Notes: generated from the sequence alone by a model not told the origin. DNA of 64,000 bases from Nitrosomonas cryotolerans ATCC 49181 (GCF_900143275.1 NZ_FSRO01000001.1:1-64000); one strand, 5' to 3'; positions 20,463 through 30,464 are shown, counted from the stretch's first letter. Numbers and translations: made by a program.

Positions 20463-21131
20463 ATGAACCTCGATACTAAAAATCTTGAACAAACACGGTT
20501 TAACATGGTTGAGCAGCAAATTCGCACATGGTATGTACTGGATGCGGATATTCTGAAATTATTATACAAGATCCGGCGCGAAGAATTTGTACCGGCAGCC
20601 TACCGCTCCCTGGCATTCATCGATATGGAAATTCCGCTGGAACATGGCCAAGTAATGCTTACACCTAAAATGGAAGCACGTATCTTACAAGAATTGTATA
20701 TAAAGAAAACAGATAAAGTGCTGGAAATCGGAAGCGGCAGTGGCTACATGACCGCTTTATTAGCCGAAAAAAGTAGTCATGTCTACAGTGTAGAGATTGT
20801 GCCTGAACTGAAAACCATGGCAGAAATAAATCTTCATGCACACGATATTCATAATGTCACTATAGAACAGGGTGATGCCGCCCATGGCTGGCCTAAACAT
20901 GGACCTTATGATGTGATCGTGCTGACCGCATCTACCCCGGTATTACCGCAAACATTTCAGGAAAATCTCAATCCGGGCGGGCGCCTGTTCGCAATCGTAG
21001 GAGAAGAGCCTGCGATGGAAGCAATACTCATCACCTGTACAGCTCCCGGAGCATACACAACAAAAAAACTGTTTGAAACCTGCACGATCCCACTCGAAAA
21101 TGCACAGCCATCAGAAAAATTTGTCTTCTGA
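20463..21131 (+). CDS. pcm: Protein-L-isoaspartate O-methyltransferase-like protein
   Basis: The 222-residue protein contains the PCMT N-terminal block TRFNMVEQQIRTWYVLD, the EEFVPAAYRSLAFIDMEIPL region and the SAM-binding motif VLEIGSGSGYMTALLA. It should methylate isoaspartyl residues in damaged proteins or belong to the closely related group in betaproteobacteria found next to tolC. The start is uncertain: ATGs at 20403, 20448 and 20463 are in frame and none has a good ribosome binding site; I chose the one that fits the family length. A tolC-like gene follows after 67 bp. Confidence 0.88.
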   Translation: MNLDTKNLEQTRFNMVEQQIRTWYVLDADILKLLYKIRREEFVPAAYRSLAFIDMEIPLEHGQVMLTPKMEARILQELYIKKTDKVLEIGSGSGYMTALLAEKSSHVYSVEIVPELKTMAEINLHAHDIHNVTIEQGDAAHGWPKHGPYDVIVLTASTPVLPQTFQENLNPGGRLFAIVGEEPAMEAILITCTAPGAYTTKKLFETCTIPLENAQPSEKFVF

Positions 21132-21198
21132 TTTTTAATGCAAGCCAGCCTATTGCTGAGATCTCATCAGCTCCGAAACAATATCATCGGAAATCAAA

Positions 21199-22509
21199 AT
21201 GAAATTCCTGCAGTATGTTTATATCTTAATCGGCGGTATTATTTTACACAGTCAAGTATATGCTGCTAATTTAATGGATATTTATAAAGAGGCGCTAGAT
21301 CGGGATGCGCAATATCAATCGGCGCGGGCAGCTTATCTAGCTGCCCAGGAAAAGTTACCTCAGGGCAGAGCTGGATTATTACCTAATATTGTGCTCTCTG
21401 GAACACGCCAAACTCAGAAAGTTGATACAAATCTAGGTTCAGAAGTGACCATCCAAAATCGAGGGGTGGTTATTTCGGCCACGCAACCGCTTATTCGTGT
21501 AGAAAATTTTATTATTTTCGCGCAATCAAAAGTTGAGGTAGCTCAAGCAGACTCACAATTTGTGCTGGCTGCACAGGATTTGATTTTGCGCGTCGCACAA
21601 GCTTATTTTGATATCTTAAGCGCCCAGGTGGACGTCGAGGTAGCCGAAGCCCAGAAAAAAGCCATTCTCAAACAATTAGAGCAAGCCAAGCGTAATTTTG
21701 AAGTAGGTGTTTCAACTATTGTGGATACAAATGAAGCACAAGCCCGCTTTGATTTAACCATTGCACAGGAAATTGCCGCGCAAAACGCACTGGAAATAAG
21801 TAAACGTACATTACAAGGCATTATTGATCGTTTTCCTGAGAATCTCACAAGTGCACAAACAATTACCTCAGATCTCTCCAATTTATCCTATGCCAGCATG
21901 GAAGAATGGGTCAAAGTCGCTGAAGAAAAGAATTTCTCGCTGAAAATACAGCAGGCAGCATATGATCTCGCACAGCAGGAAGTAAAAAAAGCCTGGGCAC
22001 AGCACTATCCGACATTAGACCTGGTTGCACAATACAGTGATCAAACTGGCGTGGGTGGTGCTATCACCGGCCGAGGAATAGATCTCACCTCAAAATCAAT
22101 TGGATTACAGCTTAATATTCCGTTATTCGAAGGATTTGCCGTACAGTCCCGTGTACGAGAAGCATTAGCTAATCAGGATAAAGCTTCACACGATCTGGAC
22201 AACGCACGGCGTAACAATGCCTTACAAGTACGCCAGCAATACCTGAATGTAACGAATGGAATCGCACAGGTAAAAGCATTAAAACAAGCACTGGTATCAA
22301 GTCAAAAACAATTGGATTCCACTTTGTTGGGACAGGAAGTTGGCGTAAGAATCGAAATAGATGTGCTCAATGCGCAACAACAATTATATTCAGCAAAACG
22401 CGATCTCGCCAAAGCCTATTACAATTATTTGATGGCAAGATTACGTCTGAAAGCAGAAACTGGAGAATTGGACGAAGATACACTGCAACAAATAAATAAT
22501 ATGCTTTAA
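21199..22509 (+). CDS. tolC: TolC-family outer membrane efflux protein
   Basis: The 436-residue protein has a signal peptide (MKFLQYVYILIGGIILHSQVYA) followed by NLMDIYKEALDRDAQYQSARAA, the standard TolC start. Two internal repeats of coiled-coil helices follow, with VQARFDL-type and LDVLNAQQQLYSAKRDLAKA-type segments. TolC trimers form the outer-membrane duct of type I secretion and multidrug efflux systems. No partner membrane-fusion or inner-membrane gene is adjacent. It is preceded by the isoaspartate methyltransferase gene, the usual arrangement in related bacteria. Confidence 0.95.
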   Translation: MKFLQYVYILIGGIILHSQVYAANLMDIYKEALDRDAQYQSARAAYLAAQEKLPQGRAGLLPNIVLSGTRQTQKVDTNLGSEVTIQNRGVVISATQPLIRVENFIIFAQSKVEVAQADSQFVLAAQDLILRVAQAYFDILSAQVDVEVAEAQKKAILKQLEQAKRNFEVGVSTIVDTNEAQARFDLTIAQEIAAQNALEISKRTLQGIIDRFPENLTSAQTITSDLSNLSYASMEEWVKVAEEKNFSLKIQQAAYDLAQQEVKKAWAQHYPTLDLVAQYSDQTGVGGAITGRGIDLTSKSIGLQLNIPLFEGFAVQSRVREALANQDKASHDLDNARRNNALQVRQQYLNVTNGIAQVKALKQALVSSQKQLDSTLLGQEVGVRIEIDVLNAQQQLYSAKRDLAKAYYNYLMARLRLKAETGELDEDTLQQINNML

Positions 22510-22665
22510 GGAAGGCAATGGTACGGTTCCGTTGCAAAAAATAGGATGAGTAGCGCACTATTAAGTTTTTCAACGTAGTTCATCAATGTTAGATTTCAAA
22601 CGACGTCATTATCAAAGTGGGGTAATCCTCGGTCGTGTTAAATAGTAAAGACCTCTGCAACACGC

Positions 22666-23160
22666 AATACCCAGGCCACGAAGCAGTTCCTGAAAAAAAC
22701 CCTGAAATCCGTTAAATCCTGGGCGCACCCTAGTACTATCATACCGACAAGGCCCCCCACTTATAATCCTCCCATTACCCAATTAAAAGCTACAGGAAAT
22801 TACTCACCGGACACCATGCATCGGCAGATAAAGTGAGACCTTTGCAAAACCCCAATAGTTGAAAAATTAGTCCTTTATAATCAATAGAAAAAACTTCTGG
22901 TGAGGGCTTTTGCAAAAGTCTCAAAGTATCTGAACAACATTATTGAAACTGATTACGGAAAACTCAAACGATTGATAAATCCCGGGCGCGGTTTTAAATC
23001 CATCAAGGCCGCCTATGCGACAATCAAAGGATTCCAACTCATGCATAGAAATAAGAACCGGATCTCATAGAAAGAATCCGTCTGATTGAGAGACAATTCG
23101 ATATTTATCCGCATAATAAAACTTATCAGAGATTCACTCTGATCAATGCTATTTTTGCGC
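22666..23160 (+). pseudogene. IS6-family transposase remnant interrupted by a MITE
   Basis: From about 22666 the frame reads TKQFLKKTLKSVKSWAHP, then TYNPPITQLKATGNYSPDTM. Across a MITE it continues RQIKYLNNIIETDYGKLKR, GFKSIKAAYATIKGFQLMH and ends at a TAG (23068-23070); a shifted frame then gives IRLIERQFDIYP. These are the C-terminal blocks of IS6/IS26-type transposases. A pair of compensating shifts is evident near 22745 (expected IITDKAPTY). Removing the MITE and one TSD copy restores RQIKYLNN exactly. The N-terminal half and catalytic residues are missing. Confidence 0.8.
22835..22922 (+). repeat. 88-bp MITE family, copy 2 (inside IS6 remnant)
   Basis: The unit GAGACCTTTGCAAAACCCC...TTTTGCAAAAGTCTC is flanked by AAAGT at 22830-22834 and again at 22923-22927, a perfect 5-bp target duplication. 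It splits the IS6-family transposase remnant between RQI-K and YLNN codons. Plus orientation. Confidence 0.9.
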
Positions 23161-23172
23161 CAGAGTCGAGCC

Positions 23173-23472
23173 AGTTGGAGCTAGCCGATAAGCCGGATTC
23201 TGTCGGGGACAGTCATTCCTCTAGGCGCACAGTTACCTGTACGCTCAAGCAACCTACCCGCAGGCTCAGCGAGCAGCATCGTAGCCTGCCTATTTGGTTT
23301 TGCTCCGGATGGAGGTTACCGCGTTTCACCGTAACTGAATACGCTCGTCTCTGTGGCCCTATTCCTCACCTCACGGTGGTCGGTCGTTAGCCGACATCCT
23401 GCTCTGTGGAGTCCGGACTTTCCTCTCCCTGCGTTCGTATGAAAACAGGCAGCGACCGCCTAGCTAGCTCCA
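23173..23472 (-). ncRNA. rnpB: RNase P RNA (M1 RNA)
   Basis: RnpB is the catalytic RNA of RNase P, which trims tRNA 5' leaders. On the minus strand the molecule starts GGAGCTAGCTAGGCGGTCGC and contains the universal GAGGAAAGTCCGGACTCC. It also has GGTAGGTTGCTTGAGC and the 3' block AGAGGAATGACTGTCC, ending ACAGAATCCGGCTTATCGGC. The P1 stem (GGAGCTAG with CTAGCTCC) closes the ends and defines the boundaries within a few bases. Type A bacterial RNase P, about 300 nt. Confidence 0.97.
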
Positions 23473-23729
23473 ATGCTTATTCTATCATTAAGCGATACAA
23501 AGAAATGTTGAATCAGCTGATCTGGGATGGTTCTACTGTAAAAATAAAATAAATGGCACACTATTAAATTTTTTGTAACAGAGCTAAATTTACTATTAGA
23601 AACAATTAAAATGATTACTAATGCAACAATACAATCAGTTCAAATTGAATAAAGCTAAGGGTGGAGCACCACGCTATATTGATGTCGGGTGTATAATCGA
23701 TCTATGCTTGAAACTTTCAGTATTTCGTA

Positions 23730-25121
23730 ATGATTCGTAAACTTCTCCGCAAGATTTTTAACCGTAATACTGTCGCTTCCGACACTGTCGCCAAGCTGCG
23801 TATTATTCCGTTCACACACCATGGCATTAGTCGTAGCCAAATTAACCCTTGTGCATTAAAAGTTACTTCAGGCTTACAAAAGGCGGGTTACACTGCATAT
23901 ATTGTGGGTGGCGCAACGCGTGATTTACTATTGGGATTAAAACCGAAGGACTATGACGTTGCAACCAATGCTACGCCCGAAGAAATCCGTGCTCTATTTC
24001 GTCGTTCACGCATCATCGGGCGTCGTTTCCGCCTAGTTCATGTAATGTGTGGCATTGAGGTCGTCGAGGTATCCACATTTCGTGGTCATTCTCCAATTGA
24101 TACCAGCAATCATACTTCAAGCAACCATATAGATCAGCACGGTCGCCTGTTACGCGATAATGTGTTTGGCAACCAGGAAGAAGATGCGGTACGCCGTGAC
24201 TTCACTATTAATGCGCTATTCTACGATCCTGTCAGTGAGGAAATTCATGATTATTTAAATGGCTATCAAGACATCAAAGCAAGAAGACTACGCATTATCG
24301 GATCACCTATACAACGCTATCGTGAAGATCCTGTGCGTATGTTACGCGCAGTTCGGTTAGCAGCCAAACTTGAAATGCAAATTGATGCAGCTACTGCCGA
24401 ACCTATTTGTAATTTAGCACCATTATTACAAAATGTTCCTCCTTCACGACTGTTCGATGAAATGTTAAAGCTATTGTTATCCGGACATGCTTTGGTTTGC
24501 GTGATGGACCTGCGTGCTCGCGGTTTACACCATGGTCTTCTTCCCATGTTAGATGTCATACTGGAGCAGCCATTAGGTGAACGTTTTATTACGCTTGCAT
24601 TAAAAAATACCGATGAACGTATTAGACAGGAAAAAACAGTATCTCCTGGATTTTTATTCGCAATATTATTATGGCATGAAGTACTCGCGGCATGGAATAC
24701 ACACCAGGCTGCAGGTGAAAAACCGTTTCCAGCACTGTATAAGGCAATCGATACCATCTTGTCAATACAGCATAAGAAACTCGCCATTCCACGACGTTTT
24801 GACGCCGTAATACAAGAAATATGGGCTATGCAGCCCCATTTTCTAATTCGTTCAGGGCGCAAGCCCTTTCGCTTATTAACACATCCACGCTTCCGCGCAT
24901 CTTATGATTTCATGTTACTACGCTGTGAAAGTAATGAGCTTGATATAAAAATAGGTCAGTGGTGGAAAACATTTCAACAGGCTGACATAAATGAACGGGA
25001 AATGATGTTAATTAGTAGCGAAGCACCAAGAAAACACAGAAGAAAGCGACGCCACCGAGGATCAACCAAAAAGTCAGCAAAACTGGCTGATAATAAAGCG
25101 GTTATTGATATTGAACAATAA
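23730..25121 (+). CDS. pcnB: Poly(A) polymerase I
   Basis: PcnB adds 3' poly(A) tails that promote RNA decay. The 463-residue protein has the class II nucleotidyltransferase motif YIVGGATRDLLLG with the catalytic pair in KDYDVATNATPEE, the RRDFTINALFYDP block and REDPVRMLRAVRLAAKL. The very basic C-terminus (PRKHRRKRRHRGSTKK) is typical of PcnB rather than of CCA-adding enzymes. The 3' end overlaps folK by 17 bp, a gene pair conserved in proteobacteria. Confidence 0.96.
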   Translation: MIRKLLRKIFNRNTVASDTVAKLRIIPFTHHGISRSQINPCALKVTSGLQKAGYTAYIVGGATRDLLLGLKPKDYDVATNATPEEIRALFRRSRIIGRRFRLVHVMCGIEVVEVSTFRGHSPIDTSNHTSSNHIDQHGRLLRDNVFGNQEEDAVRRDFTINALFYDPVSEEIHDYLNGYQDIKARRLRIIGSPIQRYREDPVRMLRAVRLAAKLEMQIDAATAEPICNLAPLLQNVPPSRLFDEMLKLLLSGHALVCVMDLRARGLHHGLLPMLDVILEQPLGERFITLALKNTDERIRQEKTVSPGFLFAILLWHEVLAAWNTHQAAGEKPFPALYKAIDTILSIQHKKLAIPRRFDAVIQEIWAMQPHFLIRSGRKPFRLLTHPRFRASYDFMLLRCESNELDIKIGQWWKTFQQADINEREMMLISSEAPRKHRRKRRHRGSTKKSAKLADNKAVIDIEQ

Positions 25122-25638
25122 CCCGGTATCACAAACCACGGAGCCTGTCAGTCAAGCCTTTATTGCGCTCGGAAGTAATCTGGGAAATCCACTAATCCAG
25201 ATACAACAAGCTTTAAACGAACTGGCTCAACTACCGGTGACACATTTAGTTATTTGCTCCTCATTCTATTGTAGCGCACCAATAGGACGGCTTGATCAAC
25301 CGGATTTTATTAATGCCGTGGCGCAAATCGAAACAAATCTTAAACCTTATGATTTATTAAAGGCATTACTTGAGATCGAGCGCCGTCATGGACGCATACG
25401 TGAATCACTCAATGCACCGCGCACACTTGACCTCGATATTCTGATGTATGATGATCAGCAATGCTACGAACAAGAACTGATTTTGCCTCACCCTCGCATG
25501 CATCAGCGGGCATTTGTATTACAACCTCTGATGGAAATCGCTCCAGATTGCTATATCCCAGGGTATGGCACGGTTACCGAATTATTGGCTTTATGTACTG
25601 AACAACGATTAAAACGAATATCTAAACAGCACGATTAG
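25105..25638 (+). CDS. folK: 2-amino-4-hydroxy-6-hydroxymethyldihydropteridine pyrophosphokinase
   Basis: FolK transfers pyrophosphate from ATP to hydroxymethyl-dihydropterin in folate synthesis. The 177-residue protein has AFIALGSNLGNP near the start, the central LLEIERRHGRIR and the metal-binding signature NAPRTLDLDILMYDD with HPRMHQRAFVL. The start overlaps the end of pcnB by 17 bp, so the two are coupled. The panB and panC genes follow after a 139-bp gap, giving a vitamin-cofactor group upstream of dnaA. Confidence 0.96.
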   Translation: MILNNNPVSQTTEPVSQAFIALGSNLGNPLIQIQQALNELAQLPVTHLVICSSFYCSAPIGRLDQPDFINAVAQIETNLKPYDLLKALLEIERRHGRIRESLNAPRTLDLDILMYDDQQCYEQELILPHPRMHQRAFVLQPLMEIAPDCYIPGYGTVTELLALCTEQRLKRISKQHD

Positions 25639-25777
25639 AACCACTATTATATTACGATTGAAAAATCAGCGAGCGCAGGAAAAAACAAGCCTGATCCGAT
25701 AAAATAATTAAAAATTTGTTTAAGTTACTGAATATTAATAAAGATCTAAAAATATCCATTCTTCAAACAATATTAAT

Positions 25778-26569
25778 ATGAGAATTACACAAAGTACATT
25801 ACGAAAGATGTATGAAAATAGCGAAAAAATAACGGCACTTACCTGTTATGACGCTAGTTTCGCTACATTATTAGAAGATGCCGGTATTGATATCTTATTA
25901 GTTGGAGATTCACTGGGTAATGTTATACAAGGTGAAAGTACAACATTATCCGTGACCTTGAACGATATGATTTATCACACGCGTTGTGTTGCACGCGGAT
26001 CAAATAAGGCGTTGATCATGGCTGATATGCCTTTCGGTACGTTTCAGATAACACCTGAGCACGCGTTTACAAATGCATCCAGGCTCATAGCTGCAGGAGC
26101 TCATATGGTTAAAATAGAAGGTGGCAGTCTCATGGCTGAGACAATTGAATTCCTAACCCGACGCGGTATTCCGGTCTGTGCTCATATCGGCCTAACACCC
26201 CAATCTGTTCATCAATTCGGAGGCTATAAAGTACAAGGCAAAACAGATGACAAGGCAAGAGAATTACAGGAAGATGCCCTTATTTTAGAAAAATCAGGCG
26301 CAAATATGCTATTGATGGAAGTTGTTCCGGCTACGCTTGCTAAAAAAATTACGGATACCCTTTCCATTCCCACTATCGGTATTGGAGCAGGCCCGGATTG
26401 TTCAGCACAGGTGTTGGTACTTCATGACCTACTAGGAGTCTATCCGGGTAAAAAAACCAAATTTATAAAAAACTTTATGCCAGGGGCCAAGGATATTCAA
26501 GAAGCAATCGAGAACTATATCAAAGCAGTCAAAATGGGTAAATTTCCGGATGCGGAACATGTATTTTAA
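25778..26569 (+). CDS. panB: 3-methyl-2-oxobutanoate hydroxymethyltransferase
   Basis: PanB makes ketopantoate from 2-oxoisovalerate and methylene-tetrahydrofolate, the first committed step to pantothenate. The 263-residue TIM-barrel protein has [64 protein letters not shown] and the catalytic Glu in LLMEVVPA, at normal family length. panC starts 14 bp after its stop, so the two are one operon. Confidence 0.97.
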   Translation: MRITQSTLRKMYENSEKITALTCYDASFATLLEDAGIDILLVGDSLGNVIQGESTTLSVTLNDMIYHTRCVARGSNKALIMADMPFGTFQITPEHAFTNASRLIAAGAHMVKIEGGSLMAETIEFLTRRGIPVCAHIGLTPQSVHQFGGYKVQGKTDDKARELQEDALILEKSGANMLLMEVVPATLAKKITDTLSIPTIGIGAGPDCSAQVLVLHDLLGVYPGKKTKFIKNFMPGAKDIQEAIENYIKAVKMGKFPDAEHVF

Positions 26570-26583
26570 TTTATGGTCCGAAC

Positions 26584-27411
26584 GTGAAAATCATTACCGA
26601 TATTATTTCTCTACGTACATACCTCAAAGATAAACAATCTGTTTCTTTTGTCCCTACTATGGGAAATTTGCATGAGGGACATCTATCACTGGTACGAACA
26701 GCAAAGCAACACGCAGATTACAATGTTGTCAGTATTTTTGTAAACAGGCTCCAATTTTCTCCGAATGAAGATTTTAATCAATATCCGCGCACTTTTGAGA
26801 GGGATTGCAGCTTACTGAAAGAAGCTGGCGTTAATGTAATCTTTGCACCCAGTGAGAAAATACTTTATCCAGTACAACAGGAATTTTTGCTGTCACTACC
26901 TCCTTTAGCAAGGACATTAGAAGGTAGATTTCGCCCGGATTTTTTCCAAGGCGTTGCAACTATCGTATTGAAATTATTTAATATTGTACAGCCAAAAACT
27001 GCCGTATTTGGAAAAAAAGATTATCAACAACTATTGCTTGTGCGTGAAATGGTTCAGCAATTAAATTTACCGATTGAAATTATTTCTGGCGAAACGGCTC
27101 GTTCATCAAATGGACTTGCACTAAGCTCACGAAATAATTATCTCCGTGAAGAACAGCGTCTCGAAGCTTGCCGCTTATATCAATCTTTATTACTGATAAA
27201 ACAAGAAGTCATAAGTGGCAATACTGATTTCAAGATGTTAGAAATCAACGCCATAAAGAATCTGATTCAACACGGATGGAAAGTTGATTATATTACGATA
27301 CAGCGTAGTACGCTAACACCAGCAAAACCAAATGATAAAGATCTAGTTGTATTAGGAGCAGCTTGGCTAGGTAAAACAAGACTGATTGATAATTTGGAAA
27401 TACTAGATTAA
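26584..27411 (+). CDS. panC: Pantothenate synthetase
   Basis: PanC joins pantoate and beta-alanine using ATP. The GTG-started 275-residue protein has the HIGH-like [49 protein letters not shown] and the KMSKS-equivalent [10 protein letters not shown]. It follows panB by 14 bp and precedes dnaA by 67 bp, where the two-gene unit ends. Confidence 0.97.
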   Translation: MKIITDIISLRTYLKDKQSVSFVPTMGNLHEGHLSLVRTAKQHADYNVVSIFVNRLQFSPNEDFNQYPRTFERDCSLLKEAGVNVIFAPSEKILYPVQQEFLLSLPPLARTLEGRFRPDFFQGVATIVLKLFNIVQPKTAVFGKKDYQQLLLVREMVQQLNLPIEIISGETARSSNGLALSSRNNYLREEQRLEACRLYQSLLLIKQEVISGNTDFKMLEINAIKNLIQHGWKVDYITIQRSTLTPAKPNDKDLVVLGAAWLGKTRLIDNLEILD

Positions 27412-27478
27412 CAACAACGTATTTATTTCCAGTTTCTGTTATTCCTTAATTTAATCAGACTGTTAAAAATCTAAAATT

Positions 27479-28843
27479 ATGCAGGCAATAAATACCTTCT
27501 GGCTCTCCTGTCTTGAGCATTTTAAAAAAGAATTAAATGCCCAACAATTTAATACTTGGATTAAACCACTACAGCTCGAAACTTCACCCAATAATCATAC
27601 TGAAGCGGTTTTAATCGCGCCGAATCGATTTGTCATGCAATGGGTAAAAGATAATTTTTTATCCCGAATTGAAACAATGGCTCAAGCACATTTTTCAAAT
27701 GATATTCGATTTCAACTAAGACTTGCTGACCAGATAGAAATAAGAAAAAAAGCGATCATTCAGGACGATGCCACCCCTGTTATTAAAATTTCTCGACCAT
27801 CTAAGAAAAAAAATCCCGATTACCCAAATCAATTAAATCCAAACTTTAATTTTGATAATTTTGTTGCAGGTAAAGCTAATCAGCTAGCACGAGCGGGTGC
27901 CATTCAAGTAGCTGAATCACCAGGCATAGCATACAACCCTCTGTTCATTTATGGTGGTGTAGGATTAGGTAAAACACATTTAATTCAATCTGTCGGAAAT
28001 TTTGTCTTGGAAAATAACCAACAAGCCAAAGTACGTTATGTTCACGCAGAAAAATACGTGTCCGATGTCGTGAATGCCTATCAGCACAAATCTTTTGATA
28101 AATTTAAGCTCTATTACCATTCTCTTGACCTATTATTAGTCGATGATGTTCAATTTTTTGGCGGGAAGAATAGAACTCAAGAAGAATTCTTTTATGCCTT
28201 TAATGCACTAATAGAAGCACATAAGCAAGTTATTATTACTTGCGATTCTTATCCAAAAGAAATTTCTGGACTTGAAGAACGACTTGTTTCTCGCTTTGGA
28301 TGGGGATTAACCGTCGCAGTTGAACCACCAGAATTAGAAATGCGTGTGGCAATACTGCTAAAGAGAGCCTCCATGGAAAAAATTCGACTAGATGAAAATG
28401 TCGCTTTTTTTATTGCTAAACATATACGCTCAAATGTACGAGAATTAGAAGGCGCATTAAAACGTGTACTGGCCTATTCACGTTTTGTAGGTCATGAAAT
28501 TTCACTTGATTTATCAAAAGAAGCTTTAAAAGATCTATTGGCAGTACAAAATCGTCAAATATCAATTGAAAATATACAAAAAACGGTCGCTGACTATTAC
28601 AAAATAAAAGTTTCTGAAATGTATTCCAAAAAACGTGCCCGTATCGTTGCAAGACCTCGGCAAATGGCCATGGCCATTGCTAAAGAGCTAACACCCTTAA
28701 GCTTGCCTGACATTGGAGAAGCATTTGGTGGAAGAGACCATACAACTATACTTCATGGTTATCGAAAAATTAATGAACTACGCGCTTCTGACCCAGCTAT
28801 TAATCGTGATTTCAATGCATTACTGCATATTTTACGTGGCTAA
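27479..28843 (+). CDS. dnaA: Chromosomal replication initiator DnaA
   Basis: DnaA binds 9-bp boxes at oriC and opens the duplex. The 454-residue protein has domain I (TFWLSCLEHFKKELNAQQF), a short linker, the AAA+ domain with Walker A GGVGLGKTHL (about 159-168) and Walker B LLLVDDVQFF. Sensor regions follow (LVSRFGWGLTVAVEPPELE), then the DNA-binding domain IV with FGGRDHTTILHGYRKI. It is followed directly by the box-rich origin. No rpmH-rnpA genes lie upstream; panC does instead. Confidence 0.98.
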   Translation: MQAINTFWLSCLEHFKKELNAQQFNTWIKPLQLETSPNNHTEAVLIAPNRFVMQWVKDNFLSRIETMAQAHFSNDIRFQLRLADQIEIRKKAIIQDDATPVIKISRPSKKKNPDYPNQLNPNFNFDNFVAGKANQLARAGAIQVAESPGIAYNPLFIYGGVGLGKTHLIQSVGNFVLENNQQAKVRYVHAEKYVSDVVNAYQHKSFDKFKLYYHSLDLLLVDDVQFFGGKNRTQEEFFYAFNALIEAHKQVIITCDSYPKEISGLEERLVSRFGWGLTVAVEPPELEMRVAILLKRASMEKIRLDENVAFFIAKHIRSNVRELEGALKRVLAYSRFVGHEISLDLSKEALKDLLAVQNRQISIENIQKTVADYYKIKVSEMYSKKRARIVARPRQMAMAIAKELTPLSLPDIGEAFGGRDHTTILHGYRKINELRASDPAINRDFNALLHILRG

Positions 28844-29108
28844 TAATCAACAAAAGGTTATAACATCTTTTTTATAAAGTCAGAATAAAATAAATATTTC
28901 TAATTTATTACAATTCGCAATCTAACAAGTTTCCATATCCATTTAAACAAATACTTATTCTTCCACTCTTTTAAATAATTAACGACCTCCTAAACCATTT
29001 TAATCCTGCAATTACACCGGTTCTGTCTGATAAGGAACACCATCTTTCATATCTGTTCCTTGCTCCTAAAAAGCACATGTCACACAATCTTTATAGCTTA
29101 TACAATCA

Positions 29109-29196
29109 AAGATTTTTGCAAAACCCCAATAGTTGAAAAATAACCCTTTACAATCAATAGTTAAAAGCTTCTGGCGAGGGTTTTTACAAAAATCTC
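29109..29196 (+). repeat. 88-bp MITE family, copy 3 (left of oriC)
   Basis: An 88-bp unit, AAGATTTTTGCAAAACCCC to TTTTTACAAAAATCTC, between AATCA at 29104-29108 and AATCA at 29197-29201, an exact 5-bp target duplication. Plus orientation, about 115 bp before the first DnaA box. Confidence 0.85.
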
Positions 29197-29310
29197 AATC
29201 AACTAAAAATTTAAATTTTTTACAATAACATTATGATAATAAAAATATTATTCTATCGTATGGCATTAATCAAATATTTTTTAAAGGAAGAATCCTCAAT
29301 TAATAGACGG

Positions 29311-29420
29311 CCTGTGGATAACCTGTGGATAACCTGTGGATAACCTGTGGATAACCTGCAAATAAAGATAAAATAGGCTGTGGATAACCTGTGGATAACC
29401 TGTGGATAAATTGTGGATAA
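29311..29420 (+). repeat. Eight direct DnaA boxes in 11-bp register
   Basis: Perfect TGTGGATAA boxes start at 29313, 29324, 29335, 29346, 29379, 29390, 29401 and 29412. Within each group of four the repeat unit is 11 bp (CCTGTGGATAA in most), and the gap between groups is 33 bp, three units. All boxes therefore lie on nearly the same face of the helix, suited to a continuous DnaA filament. Confidence 0.95.
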
Positions 29421-29447
29421 CTATCCATTTTTAATTAAAAGGAGATT

Positions 29448-29544
29448 TTATCCACAAGTTATCCCAAAACAATACATGGGTTATCCACAGGAAAAAAGTG
29501 AGGTATCCTATTGATAAATAGATATATATTAGAAGTTATCCACA
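29448..29544 (-). repeat. Inverse DnaA boxes in 11-bp register
   Basis: TTATCCACA occurs at 29448, 29481 and 29536, with a near-box TTATCCCAA at 29459. The distances are 11, 22 and 55 bp, again multiples of 11. These face the eight direct boxes and lead into the AT-rich stretch. Confidence 0.9.
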
Positions 29545-29874
29545 AATTGTGCATTGCCTATTAGTTATTACTATATATAAATATAAGTAGTAATAAGATA
29601 GGCAGGGATAAATAACTCCAATAAGTTATAAATTTTTATATTTAAAATTCAGTGATAAAATCATACAAACAAGTTATCATTACAGATAATTCTTATCCCT
29701 TATCCAAAAAATGGCGCCTTTAAAAATAAATTATTTAGAATAACTGATTACTCCAACTAGATTATTCAAAGTAAGAATCTCTAGTTAAATATAAAAAATA
29801 CGTTATAAAACATATAAATTCATTTAATTTAATAGATTACGAAAGATCATTTGATTTTTTAAAAACAATTTATA

Positions 29875-29940
29875 AGAAGCTTTTGTAAAAACCCTTGCCA
29901 GAAGCTTTTAACTATTGATTGTAAAGGTCTTTGTAAAAGT
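29875..29940 (-). repeat. 88-bp MITE family, copy 4 (internally deleted)
   Basis: A 66-bp relic: AGCTTTTGTAAAAACCC, the middle GCCAGAAGCTTTTAACTATT, then directly the end CTTTGTAAAAGT. The AATTTTTCAACTATTGG quarter is missing. Minus orientation. No clear target duplication. Located between oriC and dnaN. Confidence 0.65.
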
Positions 29941-30375
29941 AAGATTAAGCACTTTAAGGATACGAAACCGTTATTTACCAGTAAAAAATAAACAAAAAAT
30001 AATCTCGAACTACTATAAAATCAAAATATTTTGGATATATTCTTCAAGAGGCACTTCCACTGTTGCTAAATTAGAATAAATAATCATCACACTAAAATCG
30101 ATAATCTATAAATTGATTGAATTGATATTAAAAAAGCATTGCGTAAGAGAAACTGCATAAATAACAATTGGATTCTGTAATTATCAAAAAATAGATAATC
30201 AAGAGATTTTTTTAATTAAAATCTTGATGTATTGTTATAAATTTTAGGCAGATAATAATTAGAAATGTGAAGAACGAAAATTTTAATTCCGCTTCTATCT
30301 CCAAATTATCACTATAAAAATACTGAAATCTTCCAAATAGGAATAATACTTCTTGGAATGAGGAATAGAATTTGT

Positions 30376-30464
30376 GAGATCTTTGCAAAATCCCTCGCCA
30401 AAAACTTTTTACTATTGATTGTAAAGGATTAATTTTTCAACTATTGAAGTTTTGTAAAGGTCTC
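30376..30464 (-). repeat. 88-bp MITE family, copy 5 (upstream of dnaN)
   Basis: An 89-bp unit GAGATCTTTGCAAAATCCC...TTTGTAAAGGTCTC, flanked by TTTGT at 30371-30375 and 30465-30469, an exact 5-bp duplication. Minus orientation. It ends 47 bp before the dnaN start and could carry or displace promoter elements of dnaN. Confidence 0.88.

Larger units (their letters stand above)
29311..29700. other. Chromosomal replication origin oriC
   Basis: Between dnaA and dnaN lies a dense cluster of DnaA boxes (29313-29544) followed by a strongly AT-rich segment (about 29495-29680, with runs such as ACTATATATAAATATAAG), a good DNA-unwinding element. Position beside dnaA, box density and AT-richness define it. 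MITE copies flank it on both sides. Confidence 0.92.

Noticed and set aside
23175..23390. 71-codon open frame
   Set aside because: Lies inside and opposite to rnpB, whose conserved RNA blocks explain the sequence.
26731..26760. PanC FVNRLQF instead of FVNPxQF as a lost key residue
   Set aside because: From memory, Arg at this position is common in betaproteobacterial PanC proteins, so it is not evidence of inactivation.
29311..29420. Tandem repeats as a CRISPR array
   Set aside because: The 11-bp units are contiguous DnaA boxes without spacers, in an origin context. No CRISPR array or cas gene was seen anywhere, nor any tRNA or rRNA gene.
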